NCBI GenBank assembly: GCA_963735115.1 | Contig: CAVTJR010000003.1 | Location: forward strand, 682,001-746,000 | DNA: 64,000 nucleotides | From: JAKACA01 sp963735115 | GTDB taxonomy: Bacteria > Actinomycetota > Acidimicrobiia > Acidimicrobiales > Bog-793 | Direction of reading: 5' to 3' | Made by a program: the position numbers and the translations under genes | In this document: positions 1 through 8,583 of the stretch, piece by piece | How positions within the stretch are numbered: the stretch's first letter is position 1 | How the letters are laid out: each line of letters begins with the position of its first letter | Notes under the pieces: model-generated | Database searches by the model: none | Told to the model about the DNA's origin: nothing | Seen by the model: the letters and a program-made list of their open reading frames with translations, nothing else

Positions 1-1
1 G

Positions 2-2821
2 ACGAAGTTGAGCGTCGACGTCGAGCTCCTCCCGCGCGACCCTGCCGCCCTTGCGTCGTTCGCCACCGCGGTATCGACGCCGGGCAACAGCCTCTACGAG
101 CACTACATCACCCCGAGCCAGTTCACCAGCAGGTTCGGCCCCACGGCCACTGCGGTAACCGCGGTCGAACAGCAGCTCGCCGCAGACGGGCTCACCGTCG
201 GCAAGATCAGCGCCAACCGCCTGACGGTCCCCGTGAGCGGCACGGCGGCGAAGTTCGAGAAGGTGTTCTCCACCGGTTTCGAGCGGTACCGGCTCGCCGA
301 CCGGCGCATTGCATACGCCAACACCAAGGCACCGCTCTTTTCGGGAACGACGGCCCGATACGTGCAGGACGTGATCGGCCTGGACAACCTGACGATGCCG
401 CAACGCCTCGGGCTCGAGGAGTCGCCTTCCCATCCTGGGACGGTGTCGCCGCACGTCGCCACCGGCGGGCCGCAGCCATGCTCTGCCGCCACCAGCGCAG
501 CCACGGAGTACAGCGCCTACACCGCTGACGAGATCGCGTCGGCGTACGACCTGTCCCCGCTCTACGGCGCCGGCGACGAAGGCGCAGGGGTCACCGTTGC
601 GCTGTTCGAGCTCGAGCCCAACTTCTCGACCGACGTCACCGGCTACGAGTCCTGCTACAGCGGAGTCACCTCCACCGTCACCTACACCATGGAGGACGGA
701 GGGGCCACCGGCTCGCCGGGCGGCAGCGACGACAACGGGCTGGAGACAGAACTCGACATCGAGAACGTCATCGGCCTTGCGCCCAAGGCGGACGTCGACG
801 TCTTCCAGGCGCCGAACTCCAACACTGGGCTCATCGACAACTACACCGGCATCGTCGACGACAGCGCCGTGAAGGTCGTCTCGAGCTCGTGGGGTGAGTG
901 CGAGTCCGAGGCCGGCTCCTCGATCATCTCCGAGGAGGAAACGCTCTTCGAGCAGGGCGCCAGCGAAGGCCAGTCCATCTACGCGGCGGCCGGCGACTCC
1001 GGCTCCGACGACTGCGAAACCAGCGCCTCCCTCGCTGTCGACGACCCGGCGAGCCAGCCCTACGTGACGGGCGTAGGCGGCACCTCGATGACCTCCATCA
1101 CCGGTCCGACACAAGTCGTCTGGAACGACGGCGGCAGCAACGGCGCCGGCGGTGGCGGCATCTCGATCTCGCACACGATGCCCTCATACCAGTCGGGCGC
1201 TCCGTCCTCGCTGAACGTCATCAACTCGAACTCCTCCGGTTCGCCTTGCCGGGCGGCTAGCGGGACCTACTGTCGTGAGGTGCCTGACGTGTCGGCGAGC
1301 GCCGACGAGAACCACGGCTACGTCGTCTACTACGACGGGTCCTGGACCTCCGTGGGCGGCACCAGCGGCGCGGCGCCAACGTGGGCAGGCTTCACCGCGC
1401 TCGCCGACGCCTCGAGCTACTGCGAGGGCACGCCGATCGGCTTCGCCAACCCCGTCCTCTACGACGCGGCGGCGTCGAACTATTCGGGGAACTTCGACGA
1501 CATCACGTCGGGGAACAACGACTACAACGGCACCACGCTTTACCCGGCCGGCACTGCCTTCGACATGGCCTCCGGGCTCGGCACGCCCCAGGGCGCTCCG
1601 CTGGCCCAGGCGGTGTGCGGCGGCGGCACGACCACCAACACCGTGACCGTCACCAGTCCGGGCAACCAGACCACCACCGTCGGGACGGCCGTGAGCCTTC
1701 AGATGTCGGCCTCCGACTCGGCCAGCGGCCAGAGCTTCACATGGTCGGCGACGGGGCTCCCGGTGGGGCTCTCGATCAACTCCTCGTCCGGCCTCATCTC
1801 CGGTACGCCGACTACGGCCGGGACCTCGTCGGTCACCGTGACGGCGCAGGACACGACCGGAGCGAGCGGGTCAGCAAGCTTTACCTGGACGGTGAACACG
1901 CCAACCACCAACACCGTGACCGTCACCAGTCCGGGCAACCAGACCACCACCGTCGGGACGGCCGTGAGCCTTCCGATGTCGGCCTCCGACTCGGCCAGCG
2001 GCCAGAGCTTCACATGGTCGGCGACGGGCCTCCCGGTGGGGCTCTCGATCAACTCCTCGTCCGGCCTCATCTCCGGTACGCCAACTACGGCCGGGACCTC
2101 GTCGGTCACCGTGACGGCGCAGGACACGACCGGAGCGAGCGGGTCAGCAAGCTTTACCTGGACGGTGAACACGCAACACAGCTGCACCGCCTCACAATTG
2201 CTCCGCAACCCCGGCTTCGAGAGCGGGAACATCGATTGGACGGCGACGCCCGATGTGATCCTGAACAACCTGGAAGCCGATTACTACGAGGTCGCCGAGG
2301 CTGGATCGTGGTTTGCCTGGCTCGACGGGTACGGCATACCGCACACCGACACTCTGGCGCAGACCGTCACCGTGCCGAGCGGCTGCACGAACTACGTCCT
2401 GAGCTACTACCAGCACATCGACACGAGCGAGATAGCGTCGCGGTGCAACGGCTGCGACACGCTGAAGCTGCAGGTTCTCAACAGCTCCGGCTCGGTCCTG
2501 GCGACGCTCTCCACCTACACCAACCTCAACGCCGCGCGGGGCTACCACCTGATCTCGGTCAACATGGGTGCCTACGCTGGCCAGAAGATCACGATCAAAT
2601 GGACCGGGATCGAGACCGACAAGGGCCGCGGGACCACAGACTTCTTAATCGACACGACCGCATTCAACGTGTCAAACGGTGGTGCGCTCCGTCAATGCCT
2701 GCACTTCTTGTGTCTCGACCACGACCCGCTAGCCTGGACTCCCATGCAGCACCCGCTGCAAGTTCACCTATTCGCTGCTTTCCTGGGTCCCTCTGCCGGC
2801 TTCGTTAGGCGGGTTGACTGA
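2..2821 (+). CDS. S53 family serine-carboxyl peptidase (kumamolisin/sedolisin type), 5' end cut by window
   Basis: Secreted endopeptidase of the sedolisin family, which usually works at acidic pH outside the cell. The frame is open to the window edge, so the signal peptide and the start of the pro-domain are missing; numbering here starts at the TTG at position 8. Residues 1-150 resemble the activation pro-domain. The catalytic domain shows the E-x3-D pair (E246, D250), the oxyanion Asp in AAGDSG (D330) and the nucleophile in GGTSGAAP (S453). Two 91-residue Ig-like (He_PIG-type) repeats follow at about 542-722, then a jelly-roll-like domain with NPGFESG. That domain appears to finish near FLIDTTAFNVS; the last 45 or so residues look like read-through into non-coding sequence. 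The family call is firm; the C-terminal end is doubtful. Confidence 0.93.
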   Translation, partial: TKLSVDVELLPRDPAALASFATAVSTPGNSLYEHYITPSQFTSRFGPTATAVTAVEQQLAADGLTVGKISANRLTVPVSGTAAKFEKVFSTGFERYRLADRRIAYANTKAPLFSGTTARYVQDVIGLDNLTMPQRLGLEESPSHPGTVSPHVATGGPQPCSAATSAATEYSAYTADEIASAYDLSPLYGAGDEGAGVTVALFELEPNFSTDVTGYESCYSGVTSTVTYTMEDGGATGSPGGSDDNGLETELDIENVIGLAPKADVDVFQAPNSNTGLIDNYTGIVDDSAVKVVSSSWGECESEAGSSIISEEETLFEQGASEGQSIYAAAGDSGSDDCETSASLAVDDPASQPYVTGVGGTSMTSITGPTQVVWNDGGSNGAGGGGISISHTMPSYQSGAPSSLNVINSNSSGSPCRAASGTYCREVPDVSASADENHGYVVYYDGSWTSVGGTSGAAPTWAGFTALADASSYCEGTPIGFANPVLYDAAASNYSGNFDDITSGNNDYNGTTLYPAGTAFDMASGLGTPQGAPLAQAVCGGGTTTNTVTVTSPGNQTTTVGTAVSLQMSASDSASGQSFTWSATGLPVGLSINSSSGLISGTPTTAGTSSVTVTAQDTTGASGSASFTWTVNTPTTNTVTVTSPGNQTTTVGTAVSLPMSASDSASGQSFTWSATGLPVGLSINSSSGLISGTPTTAGTSSVTVTAQDTTGASGSASFTWTVNTQHSCTASQLLRNPGFESGNIDWTATPDVILNNLEADYYEVAEAGSWFAWLDGYGIPHTDTLAQTVTVPSGCTNYVLSYYQHIDTSEIASRCNGCDTLKLQVLNSSGSVLATLSTYTNLNAARGYHLISVNMGAYAGQKITIKWTGIETDKGRGTTDFLIDTTAFNVSNGGALRQCLHFLCLDHDPLAWTPMQHPLQVHLFAAFLGPSAGFVRRVD
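1631..2173 (+). repeat. two tandem 273-bp repeats encoding Ig-like domains
   Basis: The unit beginning ACCACCAACACCGTGACC at 1631 recurs at 1904, a period of 273 bp (91 codons). By eye the copies differ at only about three positions, one of them changing Gln to Pro (LQMSA to LPMSA). This implies a very recent duplication or ongoing gene conversion inside the protease gene. Confidence 0.92.
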
Positions 2822-2879
2822 AGTGATGCTCCGAAACCCTCGCTTCGTAGGAGGGGGACTGTCGGTGTGGCGAATAGAG

Positions 2880-3420
2880 CTACCGTGATTGGTAGGCGCG
2901 CAGCTGGACCGCGACCTCACCGAACAGCACCGCCAGTGTGCTTACGGGGTCGATCGCCCCTCCGACACGCACGTTTACGACACGCGAGAGATCTGCGGTC
3001 GCGTGGACAGTCTGATTCCGAGGGTCGTATCTCAGGCTGACACCGAGGTGCGCGTAGACCATCGCTCGCTCTGTCGGGTCCGCCGACTCGAGCACGGATA
3101 CCAAGCCGCGGAGCGCGGAGAGCAGGGCACGAATCTCCGCGGCGCCGGCTGGTCGAAGGTTGCGGCGGTAGGTGAGCTGACGCTCTGTCGACAGTGCGGC
3201 GATTCGGGGGTTGAGTACCTCGACATCGCCACCGGCCTCAATGGCGGCGACGAGTCGAGCCAGTTTGCCGTTGGTGTCGGAGAGCCTCTGTTTCAGGTCG
3301 CTCACATCGCAATCCGGGGGAGCAACGTCAGCCAACGCCTCTGGCGTCGCCAACGACGCCAGCCACCGAGTGGATCGAAGCCAGGGTTCCTGCCGGGCCC
3401 CGGTGACGTCACGACCGCCA
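2880..3420 (-). pseudogene. serine recombinase C-terminal remnant
   Basis: The minus-strand frame reads WLASLATPEALADVA and then a charged, helical stretch (LKQRLSDTNGKLARLVAAIE) ending in a short beta-rich tail. This is the coiled-coil region that follows the zinc ribbon in large serine recombinases of actinobacteria. The catalytic resolvase domain and the zinc ribbon are absent, so this is a fragment. The WLASLATPEALADV segment also occurs in the second remnant at 6024-6527, where the zinc ribbon is preserved. It lies between the protease gene and the ClC gene. Function lost; the assignment rests on the shared segment plus the coiled-coil pattern. Confidence 0.6.
3323..3365. repeat. 43-bp segment shared with 6221-6263
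   Basis: This stretch, inside the first recombinase remnant, matches 6221-6263 in the second remnant at 41 of 43 positions in direct orientation. The two copies bracket the ClC-MarR gene pair. Confidence 0.85.
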
Positions 3421-3446
3421 CGCCATCTCGCTGACGACGCGGACCG

Positions 3447-5531
3447 CTAGAGATCCGGTTGCCGCAGCTTGGCTGAGGCGAGCAGTTTAAGTCGAGTGAG
3501 ATCGTCGGAACCGCCGAGCACCATCAAGCGGTCCCCGGCACAGATAACCGTGTCGCCGGTCGGTCGGATCACCTCGCGGCCACGTTCGATCGCGGTGACG
3601 AGGACACCTTGAGGGATCGCCGCTGCGCGCAGCGATGCTCCAACGATTGGTGAGCTCTCCGCAACGACGACGTCGAGCGTGCCGCTCGGCCCGCTCACCT
3701 CGGAGACGCGACGCAGACTGGCCTGCAGGCTCCGCCGGTAGCTGGCGATGAGATCCGAGGTTGCGATCGTGCCGATGACTCGTCGTTCGTCATCGACCAC
3801 AGCCACCCAGGCTTGCGGGGTGGACGTCAGGGTGTCGAGGACGACGTCTAAGTGCACCGCTTGGTGGATCGGCAGGAAGCTGGTATCTACCAGAGTGGCG
3901 AGGGCGGGTTCGTCCGGCTGCGCGCTCGCCCTCCGTAGCGCCGCGAGCGTCACGATGCCCACGTAGCGTTCCTCTGCATCGACGAACGGTGCTGCCTCGA
4001 CCCCGCTAGCTTCCAGCCTGCTTTGTGCAGTGGCGAGGTCGAGCGACTCTGAGACGACACAACGAGGCGCTGCCATCGCCTCGGAAGCAGCAGCGGCACC
4101 GAGTAACGGGAGACCGGTCAGGATGCGATGCGCAGGCGACTCTGATCGGCTCCGCAGCTGGCTCCGGTAGATGGTGTCGTCGCTCCGTCGGATGATGAGG
4201 GTTGCCAGCCCCACGGCTACCATCGCCGGCACGATGAGGGTGAGCGTGCCCGTCATCTCGGCGACCATGAGCATGACGGCGAGGGGCGCCCGGGAGATGC
4301 TCCCGAAGCACGACATCATCCCGACGATGACGTACGGAGCTGGGTTGTGGCCGAGGCTCGGAACAATGGGCTCCAGCAAACGCCAGACAGCAGCGCCCAC
4401 GAACGCACCGATCACCATGCCCGGGCCGAAGATGCCCCCTGAGCCGCCTGAGCCGATGGAGAGTCCGGTCGTGGCGATCCGCGCGAACGGCAGGACGAGC
4501 ACGATCCAGAGCGGTATGTGCAGGAGCTGCAGCCCGAAGCTCTCTTGTATCCATCCGTAACCCGTCCCGAGCACCTCCGGGATCGCCAGTGCGATGCAGC
4601 CGACGACGAGGCCGCCGAGGGCTGGCCGCACCCATCGCGGGATGGGAAGGCGACCGAAAAGATCCGCGATGCCGTAGAAACCCTTCGCGTACAACAGCCC
4701 GATCAACCCGCCGAGGATGCCGATGAGGCCGAACCAGAGGAGCTGTCGGGCGTCGGTCAACCGGTAGCTCTCGACGTTGCCGAACAGCGGGCTGAAGCCC
4801 TCGATGGAGCCGAAGACCACGTAGCCGACGATGGAGGCGATGAAGGAGGGCAGGAGCGCCTCGACCTCGAAGTCGTCCCGGTACATGATCTCGGTGGCGA
4901 GGACTGCACCCCCGAGGGGAGCACCGAAGATCGAGCCGATGCCGGAACCGATCCCGCTCGCCACAGCGATGCGGGCGTCTGATGGGCTGAGGTCGAAGAG
5001 GCGGGCGAGAAACGATCCGAAGCCCGCACTGATCTGGCCCGTCGGTCCCTCTCGTCCCCCCGAGCCACCTGAGCCGATCGTGAGGGCGGAGGCGACGATC
5101 TTGACGGCGACAGCCCGTAGGCGGATGCCGCGAGGGTTGTGGTGCACGGCCGAGATGGCGGCATCGGTGCCGTGTCCCTCGGCTTCGGGTGCGACCCCGA
5201 AGACGAGGATCGCTCCCGCCAGGGCTCCGACGCATGCCACGAGCGGGATCGCCCAGGGTCGGGCGAAATGCGCCGAGGCATGTTGGCTTCCCTCGCCGAC
5301 CGGTGTGGGAACGGTGTAACCGGCGATCACTCCGAGGAACAGGTGGGTTGCCGCCCGGAGTGCCTCGTAGAACACGACGGCGCCAAGGCCGGCGGTGATG
5401 CCGATGAGGGCGCCGAGCACGAGCCATTTGCGACCGTAGGACGCCGTTGCGAGCCAACGGGCCGCCCGAGCCTGCAGCGAGCGCATGGGCGCTCGCCATC
5501 GGGGCGTCAAGGTGAGGATGCCACGGCCCAC
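3447..5531 (-). CDS. ClC family chloride channel/antiporter with CBS and TrkA-C domains
   Basis: Polytopic membrane protein moving chloride (possibly with proton exchange). The ClC anion-pathway motifs are visible: GSGGSGGREGP, GIGSIFGAPLGGA and the second-half GSGGSGGIFGPGMVIG. After the membrane core come a CBS pair (about residues 470-590, with PFVDAEERYVGIVTL and WVAVVDDERRVIGTI) and a TrkA-C-like domain (VIRPTGDTVICAGDRLMVLGG). At 694 residues it is at the long end for the family because of these regulatory domains. The GTG at 5531 directly abuts the TAA of the upstream MarR gene; an ATG 15 codons later (5488) is an alternative start. The CBS/TrkA-C tail suggests control by nucleotide or second-messenger binding. 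Cotranscribed with the MarR gene. Confidence 0.93.
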   Translation of the reverse strand: MGRGILTLTPRWRAPMRSLQARAARWLATASYGRKWLVLGALIGITAGLGAVVFYEALRAATHLFLGVIAGYTVPTPVGEGSQHASAHFARPWAIPLVACVGALAGAILVFGVAPEAEGHGTDAAISAVHHNPRGIRLRAVAVKIVASALTIGSGGSGGREGPTGQISAGFGSFLARLFDLSPSDARIAVASGIGSGIGSIFGAPLGGAVLATEIMYRDDFEVEALLPSFIASIVGYVVFGSIEGFSPLFGNVESYRLTDARQLLWFGLIGILGGLIGLLYAKGFYGIADLFGRLPIPRWVRPALGGLVVGCIALAIPEVLGTGYGWIQESFGLQLLHIPLWIVLVLPFARIATTGLSIGSGGSGGIFGPGMVIGAFVGAAVWRLLEPIVPSLGHNPAPYVIVGMMSCFGSISRAPLAVMLMVAEMTGTLTLIVPAMVAVGLATLIIRRSDDTIYRSQLRSRSESPAHRILTGLPLLGAAAASEAMAAPRCVVSESLDLATAQSRLEASGVEAAPFVDAEERYVGIVTLAALRRASAQPDEPALATLVDTSFLPIHQAVHLDVVLDTLTSTPQAWVAVVDDERRVIGTIATSDLIASYRRSLQASLRRVSEVSGPSGTLDVVVAESSPIVGASLRAAAIPQGVLVTAIERGREVIRPTGDTVICAGDRLMVLGGSDDLTRLKLLASAKLRQPDL

Positions 5532-6020
5532 TTACAAGTCCCACCCCGTCGTCCAGTCTTGTTCCGGCACCTCACCGGCAGCCGAGGCGAGCCGACCGAG
5601 CGCGTGCACGAGGACGGCCTGCTCCTCGAGGGGGATGTCGTTCATGATGCGTCCGATCTCCCGCCGGCGACGATCGGTGACGGCATCGACCAGGGACCGG
5701 CCCTTCGCCGTCAGCGCCACCCGGAGGTGGCGCCGATCGCCTCGCTCGGTCCTGCGGCGAATCAGGTCCTTTCGCACGAGCCGGTCGCACATCCGGGTGG
5801 CCGTCGCTGGCGTGACCCCCACCGCCTCGGCGAGCCCTGCAAGGTTCTGAGGTCCGCGGGAGGCCAGCACGACGAGCGTCCGGTACTGGGTGAGAGTGAC
5901 CTCCTCGGCGACATCGGCCAGAGACCGTGCAGCCACCGCCACGAGGACCCGGCTCGCCGACAGCACGGCATCGACCACCGAGTCGGGCGTGTCGCCTGGA
6001 GCGGATGATTGACCATTCAT
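5532..6020 (-). CDS. MarR family transcriptional regulator
   Basis: A 162-residue winged-helix repressor. The helix-turn-helix and wing are visible (LAGLAEAVGVTPATATRMCDRL followed by the RRRTERGDRRHLRVALTAKG wing). It is first in a two-gene unit with the ClC channel, with no intergenic base between its TAA and the channel's GTG, so it probably controls the channel and itself. An ATACA-N8-TGTAT palindrome overlaps its start codon. No clear Shine-Dalgarno sequence precedes the ATG, and a TATACA box lies about 11 bases upstream, so a leaderless or nearly leaderless transcript is likely. The ligand is unknown. Confidence 0.9.
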   Translation of the reverse strand: MNGQSSAPGDTPDSVVDAVLSASRVLVAVAARSLADVAEEVTLTQYRTLVVLASRGPQNLAGLAEAVGVTPATATRMCDRLVRKDLIRRRTERGDRRHLRVALTAKGRSLVDAVTDRRRREIGRIMNDIPLEEQAVLVHALGRLASAAGEVPEQDWTTGWDL

Positions 6021-6036
6021 ACACTAATCATTGTAT
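6019..6036. promoter_or_regulatory. MarR operator candidate / -10 region
   Basis: ATACACTAATCATTGTAT is an inverted repeat (ATACA, 8-bp spacer, TGTAT) in a short AT-rich island. It overlaps both the MarR start codon and the TATACA -10-like box on the minus strand. Autorepression through this site is an inference from position and symmetry. Confidence 0.6.
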
Positions 6037-6527
6037 ATGCTAATGACTGTCGCAAGACGGTCCCGGGAATCAGTCGCGGCCTGGACACGAGTCCGGAGAG
6101 CCGACCGCCCGTCGCCGTTCTCATCGAGCTTCCTTCCGGCATCGTGCTGGATGCCTTCGAGCAGGTAGCGGAGGCCGACGGCGACCTGGGGCGAAGTCGT
6201 GTAGGCGGCGAGCCGCTTGGCAACGTCAGCTAACGCCTCCGGCGTCGCCAACGACGCCAGCCAGCTGTCCAGCCGCCCGACGATTGTGTCTTCGCGGACG
6301 TAGACGGTCGGCGGATGCGTGCAACCCGGTGGGAGAGCGCGAGCCTTCCCGTCGCAGCGGTAGAGGATTCGCCCGCCGGACCGAGCGGAACCCTGCATAC
6401 GACGGTCGCACAGTCCGCACTGCAACACGCCGCGTAGAAGGTAGGGATGAGGACAGTTTCGGGAGTGGCTCCGTCCGTGACTTCGTGCGGCAAGGCGCTC
6501 GGCGACCGCTTAGGACTCAAGGAGGCT
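6024..6527 (-). pseudogene. serine recombinase zinc-ribbon remnant
   Basis: On the minus strand the frame reads NCPHPYLLRGVLQCGLCDRRMQG, continues with a second cysteine pair (YRCDGKA, GCTHP) and then DSWLASLATPEALADVAKRL. This is the recombinase zinc beta-ribbon plus the start of the coiled coil. The frame meets a stop just upstream (around 6528), so the resolvase and recombinase domains are missing. The 3' part ends abnormally at the MarR promoter. The only start codon in the open stretch is a GTG in mid-domain. It is a fragment, homologous to the remnant at 2880-3420. Confidence 0.7.
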
Positions 6528-6701
6528 GAAGTCGATTCGGGTGGTGTCCGTAGACGGCCCTTGGCTGACTGGCAGTCATGCACCGCTAGCGGAGCGTCGC
6601 CGGCCGGGTGGCGGCTGAGACGGTCACGGCGCTCTTCGGCGAGCCCCAGCCGGTGGAGCTCGCGCCGATGAACGGAGAGTCCCAGATCCGCCGGGTCTTG
6701 G

Positions 6702-7061
6702 TCAGCTCAGCCAATGGACCCAGTCCTGCTGCTCGTCCGGCGGCTCGGCGAGGAGGTTCTCGAGTGCCAGAACGAGGTCTCGAGGGTAGCTGCTCCGGGC
6801 GCGGTGAAACCGACGCGGCGACGTGAAGATGACGCCGCGATGACGCTCACCGGTGCTGGCCCAGATGCGCACGATACGGTCGAAGTCCTTGACGTTCTCG
6901 GTGACTAGGGCCCGATCGTCGGCGGTGGCAGCCCGGAGGAGATCCTCGTCAGGCAACGCAGCCAACCTCGCGTCTTCCGCCGCCGCGAGCGCGTCGTAAC
7001 CGTCTTGGCGCAGCTGCTCGGCCGCCCTGGGAGAGTGGTGGGCATCGAGGAGCAGCCTCAT
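6702..7061 (-). CDS. DUF5615-type PIN-like toxin
   Basis: A 119-residue protein with the PIN-like layout: an N-terminal MRLLLDAHHSPRAAEQL with an early acidic residue, a central DEDLLRAATADDRALVTENVKDF with further acidic residues, and a C-terminal helical part. Proteins of this type are predicted metal-dependent RNases of toxin-antitoxin modules. Its start codon overlaps the stop of the upstream antitoxin gene by 4 bases (7058-7061), so the two are translationally coupled. Target RNA cannot be told from sequence. Confidence 0.82.
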   Translation of the reverse strand: MRLLLDAHHSPRAAEQLRQDGYDALAAAEDARLAALPDEDLLRAATADDRALVTENVKDFDRIVRIWASTGERHRGVIFTSPRRFHRARSSYPRDLVLALENLLAEPPDEQQDWVHWLS

Positions 7062-7483
7062 CCGGCAAGCAGCTGCTGACGCCGTCGCCAGAGAGCTTCG
7101 GCCCCCTCTGCAGCTGCGGCGTTGGCAGCGATCTCCTCGTTTATCTCCTCTGGGAAGGCCGCGTAGTAATCGAGGGCGGCCGTGACGTCCTCGGATGAAA
7201 GGCCGAATAGATCAACTGCTCTCGCAACGCGCTCGGAAACCGGGACGTCACCGCCGACCATGCCGGCGACCACCTCCCAGATGTCGGGACCGCCGAGCAG
7301 CCCAGCACGCCTGCCAGTGGCACCGTCGCGAAAGACGATGAGGGGGTGGCGCCGCAACCTGAGGCCCTCTTCAATCAGCTCCTCAGCAAGTGCTGACGAC
7401 GAGAGCTTTCGAGCGGCGGCTTCGCTCTTCAGACGCTCGAGGGCATCTTGACTCCGGAAGCGGATCGAAAGTGGATGCGGCAT
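7058..7483 (-). CDS. antitoxin with ribbon-helix-helix-like N-terminus
   Basis: A 141-residue protein. Residues 1-45 (PLSIRFRSQDALERLKSEAA, SSSALAEELIEEGLRL) look like a ribbon-helix-helix DNA-binding domain, and residues 65-120 resemble the DUF433/VapB-like C-terminal part (PDIWEVVAGMVGG, LSSEDVTAALDYYAAFPEEI). It precedes and overlaps the PIN-like toxin gene. A perfect palindrome lies directly against its start codon, as expected for an autoregulating antitoxin. Family name is less certain than the role. Confidence 0.78.
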   Translation of the reverse strand: MPHPLSIRFRSQDALERLKSEAAARKLSSSALAEELIEEGLRLRRHPLIVFRDGATGRRAGLLGGPDIWEVVAGMVGGDVPVSERVARAVDLFGLSSEDVTAALDYYAAFPEEINEEIAANAAAAEGAEALWRRRQQLLAG

Positions 7484-7498
7484 GACTACAGTGTAGTC
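7484..7498. promoter_or_regulatory. toxin-antitoxin operator palindrome
   Basis: GACTACA-G-TGTAGTC is a perfect 7-bp inverted repeat around one base. It touches the antitoxin ATG (7481-7483). Placement and symmetry fit a ribbon-helix-helix binding site for autoregulation. Confidence 0.7.
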
Positions 7499-7889
7499 GT
7501 AACCAACCGAAGGGCTCGGTGGTTGGCCTCCGAGACATGACCAGATCAGGAAGCCAGCGACCAGCGGGTTTGCTGTGTCGTATTGCTACAAGTCCCCCCT
7601 CCGACACCGCTTCTGAGCTGGGAAGATAGCTCAACGAGGTCGTAGCGCCCAGGCGCAGTCCTCAGGGTATGCAACCCGAATTGCAACCCGGAGCGGGCGT
7701 TACCAAGAGGGTCCGCGTGCGCCATGCTGGACCAAGAGACCGCGCGGATAGGCAAGCCGGCCAACGCTCCGCCCGATTTCACCGACGGAGGGTTTCCGTT
7801 GGCGAGCCAGGGCTTCTCATGTAGCTCGCGAACCCTTCGAGGGTTTCGGTCCTCGCGCCATCGGACCGGACCGCACTAGAGCAAGTGGG
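7499..7889. other. intergenic region, no gene recognised
   Basis: About 390 bp upstream of the toxin-antitoxin pair and downstream of osmC. It holds one copy of a dispersed repeat (7590-7623). No convincing reading frame, tRNA or rho-independent terminator was seen. Confidence 0.6.
7590..7623. repeat. dispersed repeat copy 1
   Basis: This 34-bp block matches 12455-12488 at 30 of 34 positions (core CCTCCGACACCGCTTCTGA). A third, weaker copy lies at 13551-13602. Confidence 0.75.
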
Positions 7890-8444
7890 CTACTCACGCG
7901 TGATGTTGACCTCGGTCGGGTTGGCAAGCATGTCGAACACTGCCGAATACTTCGCTCCTGCGGCGATCAGGGCGTCCTTCTGTTCGTCGTTGCAGTCAGC
8001 GTCGACGTTGAACGTGATTCTTACGTTGCTGAAGCCCTTGCGGACGTCGGGATCGACGCCCAGCACCCCGCGGACGTCAATGTCGGCGCTCACCTCCGAT
8101 GTCACCGAGTTGAGCTTGATGTTGCGTACGGCCGCCCCGGTGGCGATGCCCGCGGTGATGCACGCGGCCAACGCGTGGAGCACGTACTCCTGCGGCGTGG
8201 GTCCGTGGCCGTGGCCCAGGGTCGGGTGGTCGGCGGTGTAAGTGAATTCATCAACGTGGAGGTGGTCACCGCCCATGCCGTGCCACTCGTGGATCGAGGA
8301 TTGGCTGGCCGTTCCGTTGATCCACTCGTTCTTTGCGGAGAACCGGAACTGGGCAAGTTCGGCATTCTCTCGCACCTTGGCGATCGCCCCGAACATCTTG
8401 TCGCACGGGACCCCGTTGACTTCTTGGACCACTGCTTCAGCCAC
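7890..8444 (-). CDS. OsmC family protein
   Basis: A 184-residue OsmC/Ohr-fold protein, a family that reduces organic hydroperoxides with a cysteine pair or has related roles. The family core is visible: GPTPQEYVLHALAACITAGIA carries the first conserved cysteine. At the position where peroxidatic members usually have a second cysteine (a CPV-like motif), this protein reads KYSAVFDML, so it belongs to the one-cysteine subgroup and peroxidase activity is doubtful. The N-terminal 60 residues are an OsmC-type beta region. Transcribed alone, divergently from the methyltransferase gene. Confidence 0.85.
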   Translation of the reverse strand: MAEAVVQEVNGVPCDKMFGAIAKVRENAELAQFRFSAKNEWINGTASQSSIHEWHGMGGDHLHVDEFTYTADHPTLGHGHGPTPQEYVLHALAACITAGIATGAAVRNIKLNSVTSEVSADIDVRGVLGVDPDVRKGFSNVRITFNVDADCNDEQKDALIAAGAKYSAVFDMLANPTEVNITRE

Positions 8445-8583
8445 GGCTGCCTCACTCTCAGCCCGGTCGCGGTGGCCGGAGACGCTAACCGTATCCCTCG
8501 CGTGGATGAAATGTCCTCACGCCGACCGGCACGAAAGACTAGGGAGACGGTAGGGTTCGCGATCGTCGACGGGAGGGGCGGCG

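Noticed and set aside
7585..7625. Possible tRNA 3' end (TCCCCCCTCCGACACC)
   Set aside because: No cloverleaf, anticodon arm or T-loop GTTC upstream; only the end resembles a tRNA, so it is kept as a repeat copy.
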